A stretch of 41,839 bases of DNA from Akkermansia sp. GTDB taxonomy: Bacteria > Verrucomicrobiota > Verrucomicrobiia > Verrucomicrobiales > Akkermansiaceae. The stretch is taken from the NCBI GenBank assembly GCA_022787425.1, contig JALFWB010000044.1:1-41839 (forward strand). Reading direction: 5' to 3'. The position numbers were made by a program, and so were the translations under genes. Under the pieces are notes generated by a model. That model was not told the origin of the DNA. It did no database searches and saw only the letters and a list, made by a program, of their open reading frames with translations. Of this stretch, positions 38,628 through 41,839 are shown one piece after another; position 1 is the stretch's first letter; every line of letters starts with the position of its first letter.

Positions 38628-40637
38628 TTATTCCTTATTTTTTTCGCTGTTCGGGGCGGTCTCGATCTGCGGCAGCAGCCACTCGGCGACTCGTCGGGAG
38701 CCGTAGCGCGACAGGTGGTTCGAGTCCCGGTACAAGAAGCGCCCCTCCTGTGTGCGCAGTCCGTAGTCCTCGCCGTCTTTCAAGGTTTCTGCCGGATCCG
38801 GGGCCTCGAATCCCTCGGCTTCCAGCGCGCGGAACAGATCCTCGTTCTTTTCGCGGAGCCTCGCCCAGAAGAAGGGCGTCATCCTCGGCAGCTTATCTGC
38901 CATCCCGAACAGACGCCGCCGCTGCCAGGTGTCCAGCGGTCTCTTGTCGCCGGGGAAGAAGGGGGTGTCGCGCAGCACGATAACACGCTTGCCTGCGGCA
39001 CGGAGGCGGCGGCAGAACTCCACAACGCCGCTGACGATGGCCTCGCGCGCCTTCTCAGTCGGGATGCGGCGCAGATCCCAATCGCGGATGCTGCTGTCGC
39101 TCAGGCGCAGATCCCAGAAGTCGGCGATGATCACGGTTCGGATATTCTGCTGCCTTGCCAGCCAGTTTACCAACGCCTTACCCTGTTCGCGGGAGAATTG
39201 GGCGTCTCCGTTATCACGCTCCAGAAAGCAATTCCAAGCGGGTACGCAGGAGCTGTTCAGGGCCATGCCGCGCAGGTTTCCGCGCTCGCGGCAGAGGGCA
39301 TCCAGCCCATAGCAGAGGTGCCAGCAGTGGCTGTCGCCCAGTATGATAAAGGATACCGGAACATCGGTGTTGTTGCCGAGCGGGCGCGGTCGTTTCGTGA
39401 ACACTTTCCGGGGAAAATTCTTTAGGTCGGCATCCGGTAGGCGCAGGGTCAAAATCGGGTGGGCGGACTCTAACACGTCATCGCCGCAGGTGCCGGGCAG
39501 GTAGCGCGTGAGGGTGGGGAAGGCCAACAGCACCCCCCACAGGGCGGCCGAGGCGGTGACGGCACTGCCCATGGTCCACCACGCGGCGCGGCGGCTCAGC
39601 TTCCGGAGCCATCCGGCGCAGCGTGACTCAACAAAAAGATACAGCAACAGTGCGATGAGCAGCGCATGAGCGAGCATGAGAGCGTTCACCAAGGTCGTTG
39701 TTTGATCAAAGGTCAGGTAGCGACCGAGGGCAAACACCGGCCAGTGGACTAGGTACAGGGAGAAGGAGAAGGTGCCGAGCACCTGGACCGGCCGCAGGGA
39801 CAAGAGTCGTCCGACCGGACCGGCATCCCCGTAGCGCAGCATCAGCAGACAGCCCGCAACGGTCGGGAAAACACAGGGGCTCCCTGTCTCCGCCCACCAC
39901 ATGGGTACCGTAATGAGCAGTAGCCCCGCTGCGGACAGGAGGCTGCGGACCATCTGCCGCCCCTCCATGGCGGGCAGGGTCAGGGCAACCGCCGCGACCA
40001 TCGGCTCCCAAAGGCGCGTGGCGGTGCTGTAGTAGGGCGGGAAGCATTCCTGAAGAATTTTGCCGTGCTGCAACAGCCACGGAATTTCTTCCCGATAATT
40101 GACAGCAATGTACAGCGCAAAGGACACCGCCGCCATGGCCCACCATGCGATGCTGCCGAACTTGCGCCGCAGTAGCACGAGCAGGGGGAAGAGGAGGTAG
40201 ATCTGCAGGGTGACCCCCACATACCAAAGGTGCATCAGGGGATTCTCCTGCGTGGCGGGCTCGAAATAACCGCCGCTCCGCGCTACGAATTCGTTGCTCA
40301 CCCCCAGGGCCGCGCTGCCCAGGCAGCCGAGCACCGCCATCAGGCGATCCGGCACCATGATGAGGATGCAAAGTGCCGAGACAAGCAGGGCCGTTATCAG
40401 ACACGGCGGCTGAATGCGCCACCATTTTTTGCCCAACCACTTCCCATACCCGGTCTCCCATCCGCCCTGACCTCGCCACAGCATCAGGTACCCCGTCAGT
40501 ACCAAAAAGACATCAACCCCGAAATACCCCCCCGGGCAGCAGTCGGCCTGCAGATGATACATCACGACCGCCGCGATAGCCAAGCCCCGCAACCCGTTAA
40601 TGTGTGCCAAATACGCTCTTCCTTCCTCCGTCTTCAT
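38628..40637 (-). CDS. Membrane acyltransferase (family 3, OafA-like) with C-terminal SGNH domain
   Basis: A 669-residue protein. About ten membrane helices (1-360) form the acyltransferase-3 domain, starting with INGLRGLAIAAVVMYHL and GGYFGVDVFLVLTGYLM; the arginine and His fit the catalytic signature. The C-terminal periplasmic half (about 400-669) is an SGNH hydrolase fold: GDSH in FIILGDSHCWH and the D-x-x-H pair in DSNHLSRYG. This layout is that of OafA/OatA proteins that O-acetylate LPS O-antigen or peptidoglycan. The ATG at 40637 is used because the ATG at 40649 lies inside the -10 box. It is alone on its transcript, upstream of the osmC promoter. Confidence 0.92.
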   Translation of the reverse strand: MKTEEGRAYLAHINGLRGLAIAAVVMYHLQADCCPGGYFGVDVFLVLTGYLMLWRGQGGWETGYGKWLGKKWWRIQPPCLITALLVSALCILIMVPDRLMAVLGCLGSAALGVSNEFVARSGGYFEPATQENPLMHLWYVGVTLQIYLLFPLLVLLRRKFGSIAWWAMAAVSFALYIAVNYREEIPWLLQHGKILQECFPPYYSTATRLWEPMVAAVALTLPAMEGRQMVRSLLSAAGLLLITVPMWWAETGSPCVFPTVAGCLLMLRYGDAGPVGRLLSLRPVQVLGTFSFSLYLVHWPVFALGRYLTFDQTTTLVNALMLAHALLIALLLYLFVESRCAGWLRKLSRRAAWWTMGSAVTASAALWGVLLAFPTLTRYLPGTCGDDVLESAHPILTLRLPDADLKNFPRKVFTKRPRPLGNNTDVPVSFIILGDSHCWHLCYGLDALCRERGNLRGMALNSSCVPAWNCFLERDNGDAQFSREQGKALVNWLARQQNIRTVIIADFWDLRLSDSSIRDWDLRRIPTEKAREAIVSGVVEFCRRLRAAGKRVIVLRDTPFFPGDKRPLDTWQRRRLFGMADKLPRMTPFFWARLREKNEDLFRALEAEGFEAPDPAETLKDGEDYGLRTQEGRFLYRDSNHLSRYGSRRVAEWLLPQIETAPNSEKNKE

Positions 40638-40644
40638 GCCCTCT

Positions 40645-40673
40645 ATCATACCTTACTTCCCGCCCCACGGCAA
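40645..40673 (-). promoter_or_regulatory. Promoter of the acyltransferase gene
   Basis: Minus strand: -35 TTGCCG (40673-40668), 17-bp spacer, -10 TATGAT (40650-40645), 7 nt to the ATG at 40637. The -10 box contains the T and G of an in-frame upstream ATG. Confidence 0.65.
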
Positions 40674-40767
40674 GCCCTTTTCCGCGCCCCGCTCATATAG
40701 ACTGAACGCCGCCTTGCTTGCGCCGGGCAGAAATCCCCGGGGCGGAGAGGAAAAATGTTGACACTCA

Positions 40768-40996
40768 AGGAGTTATGAGAATTCTGTGGGCTTTCGCAGT
40801 AACCCTTGGCCGGGGCAGGATGGAAGCATGTGGTAGTAGAAACTATCGCACAAAGGAGACCGAGGCTGGGTAAAAGTCTCCCCTCCGTCCCGGGACGGGG
40901 CGGAGGGGAGGAAGGGTGATGTGTGGGGAGTTTAGTGGGATGTGGGAGAAGCCTATTCTCTCTCATCTCCCTTCAGTTCCCCTTTTCATAACTCCT
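40768..40996. repeat. 11-bp inverted repeat pair enclosing the noncoding region
   Basis: AGGAGTTATGA at 40768-40778 and its exact reverse complement at 40986-40996. 207 bp lie between them. They could be IS-end sequences, a site duplicated by inversion, or chance. No target duplication was identified. Confidence 0.4.
40870..40910 (-). terminator. GC-rich hairpin, possible terminator for the transposase transcript
   Basis: A 14-bp stem with one G-T wobble: CTCCCCTCCGTCCC (40878-40891) and GGGGCGGAGGGGAG (40897-40910), loop of 5 nt. Read leftwards it is followed by AC and TTTT, so it could stop minus-strand transcripts from the transposase side. On the plus strand no T-run follows. Confidence 0.45.
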
Positions 40997-41089
40997 AAAT
41001 AGATTGTTATTTCCTAGTTCTGTCATCTGCACCATGTTCCCGCAGTAACTGCTCCAATCCCCAGTGAATTTCCGGCGCTCCGTCAGTTT

Positions 41090-41839
41090 TTATGACCACC
41101 CCACGGGAGCAAGTGCTTCGTGAAAGCTCTTGCAAGTTGTTTCTCGTAGCTTCAGGTATAGGTATCGCACGCTGGTTAAGCCTCTCATCTGAAATTGGAT
41201 TTTCGCGATCTTCGAGTTTACCCCTTCAATGACTCCGGAGGTCAACCTATAGCGGAAATAGCCCAAGATGGCTGAGGCCTGCTTCCTGAGTGTCTTGGCC
41301 ATTGCGATGAAGGGTTTTAACCCACTCTCTGCAGCCATGGAAATCCAGGCATCGAGGTGGCTGCTCGCCTCCTCCGGGCTATCGAGAGTGTAAAGATTGC
41401 GCAGCTCCTCCTTGAGAATGTAAGCCTTGTTGATATTCTCATTGAGCGAGAGTAACCGCTCGAGCCTCTCACGCCCCTTCCCCGTCAAATCCTCCGAATT
41501 GCGCTGCAGAATATACCTTGAAGACTTCATCTCTCTTGCCGCGGCCTTCCCATTCTTGTCCTTGGATTTCTCATTGAACTCCTCTCTCCTCACCTTGGCA
41601 ACGGCATCATTGGCGTTCTTGATGATGTGGAAACGATCGTAACATATTTCGGCATTGGGTAGGCACTTCCGAACAGCTGTCGTGTATGAATTGGAACGAT
41701 CTGCACCGACTACCTTGATTGCCTGCTTTTGCGCTGCTGTCAAGAGGTCGAAAAAGGTTTTGAGGGAGTCCTCTCCCTTGCCCTTTCCTATGTAGAGAAT
41801 CTCTCCGATCTTATTCGTTACCACAGTTATGAATTTGAG
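41090..41839 (-). CDS. ISL3-family transposase, C-terminal part (5' end outside window)
   Basis: About 249 residues of a DDE transposase, open through the right edge, so the first GTG (41824) is internal. Features of the ISL3 family: VTNKIGEILYIGKGKGEDSLKTFF, VGADRSNSYTTAVRKCLPNA, CYDRFHIIKNANDAV, and LTSGVIEGVNSKIAKIQFQMRG near the end, which holds the catalytic Glu. The first Asp is beyond the edge or upstream. Base composition is less GC-rich than the neighbours, a sign of transfer. The stop is TAA at 41090-41092; the same frame then stays open for 38 codons. Intactness of the element cannot be judged. Confidence 0.88.
   Translation of the reverse strand, partial: LKFITVVTNKIGEILYIGKGKGEDSLKTFFDLLTAAQKQAIKVVGADRSNSYTTAVRKCLPNAEICYDRFHIIKNANDAVAKVRREEFNEKSKDKNGKAAAREMKSSRYILQRNSEDLTGKGRERLERLLSLNENINKAYILKEELRNLYTLDSPEEASSHLDAWISMAAESGLKPFIAMAKTLRKQASAILGYFRYRLTSGVIEGVNSKIAKIQFQMRGLTSVRYLYLKLRETTCKSFHEALAPVGWS

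Larger units (their letters stand above)
40674..41089. other. Noncoding region between acyltransferase and transposase
   Basis: Roughly 415 bp with no convincing ORF. It holds a GC-rich hairpin (40878-40910), an 11-bp inverted repeat (40768-40778 / 40986-40996) and a TTGACA at 40758 without a good -10 box. The part right of about 40960 is visibly less GC-rich, like the transposase, and is probably the tail of the insertion sequence. Confidence 0.5.

Noticed and set aside
38700..38740. tRNA-like GGTTCGAGTCC sequence
   Set aside because: No cloverleaf can be drawn around it and it falls on the conserved D-x-x-H region of the SGNH domain.
38136..39425. 429-codon open frame on the plus strand opposite the acyltransferase
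   Set aside because: Antisense shadow of the SGNH half; no family features or start signal.
40646..40966. 106-codon open frame on the minus strand
   Set aside because: Low-complexity Pro/His/Arg-rich reading across the hairpin and the acyltransferase promoter, with no start signal.
1..41839. CRISPR array, prophage or biosynthetic cluster
   Set aside because: No regularly spaced repeats, phage structural genes or synthase-type genes were found in the window.

Overview
The window is 41.8 kb of dense, GC-rich bacterial chromosome: about 34 genes, mostly housekeeping, in short operons on both strands. lpxD and an OmpH/Skp chaperone gene indicate a Gram-negative outer membrane. The tandem-duplicated UvrA, many lipoproteins and PA14-like secreted protein point towards the PVC group, probably Verrucomicrobiota; this is inference from gene content. 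The only clear mobile gene is an ISL3-type transposase cut by the right edge. There is no CRISPR array, rRNA, tRNA or phage region.

Layout. 2-6029 (+): a double-length uvrA, open at the left edge, then a sigma-54 activator with an unfamiliar N-terminal domain. 6004-6948 (-): lipA. 7036-9492 (+): a secreted protein with two PA14-like modules around ankyrin repeats. 9464-10156 (-): a lipoprotein. 10243-11481 (+): rsmB-type rRNA methyltransferase. 11464-15588 (-): operon purD, M42 aminopeptidase, U32 protease, hpt. 15671-16498 (-): glycosyltransferase 2. 16539-16740: an inverted-repeat element and a strong terminator. 16762-18541 (-): skp-lpxD. 18627-20515 (-): Sel1-repeat protein and queG. 20623-23025 (+): Lrp-type regulator, aminotransferase, CPBP protease. 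23045-26047 (-): ftsK. 26236-29906 (+): a 44-residue lipoprotein, hflX, L,D-transpeptidase, comM. 29946-30839 (+): SBF/BASS-like transporter. 30836-34559 (-): polA, ispF, pncC. 34687-36297 (+): diadenylate cyclase, a 57-residue CdaR-like membrane protein, bioD. 36294-38570 (-): osmC-like, small membrane protein, proline-rich repeat lipoprotein, tlyA. 38628-40637 (-): acyltransferase-3/SGNH protein. 40674-41089: noncoding. 41090-41839 (-): transposase, 5' end beyond the window.

Expression logic. Sixteen sigma-70-like promoters can be read. In at least thirteen the -10 box lies only 6-11 nt from the start codon, so transcription should begin at or within a few bases of the ATG/GTG. Operon heads therefore seem to be leaderless or nearly so. 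Downstream genes are coupled by 1-4 nt stop/start overlaps or carry a Shine-Dalgarno sequence (hflX, comM). This rule also corrects several start sites. Convergent neighbours often overlap at their tails by 4-29 nt with no terminator.

The points most worth following are the leaderless architecture, the reduced CdaA/CdaR-like pair, the sigma-54 activator's sensor domain, the PA14-ankyrin-PA14 protein, the 155-bp inverted-repeat element and the noncoding region beside the transposase.
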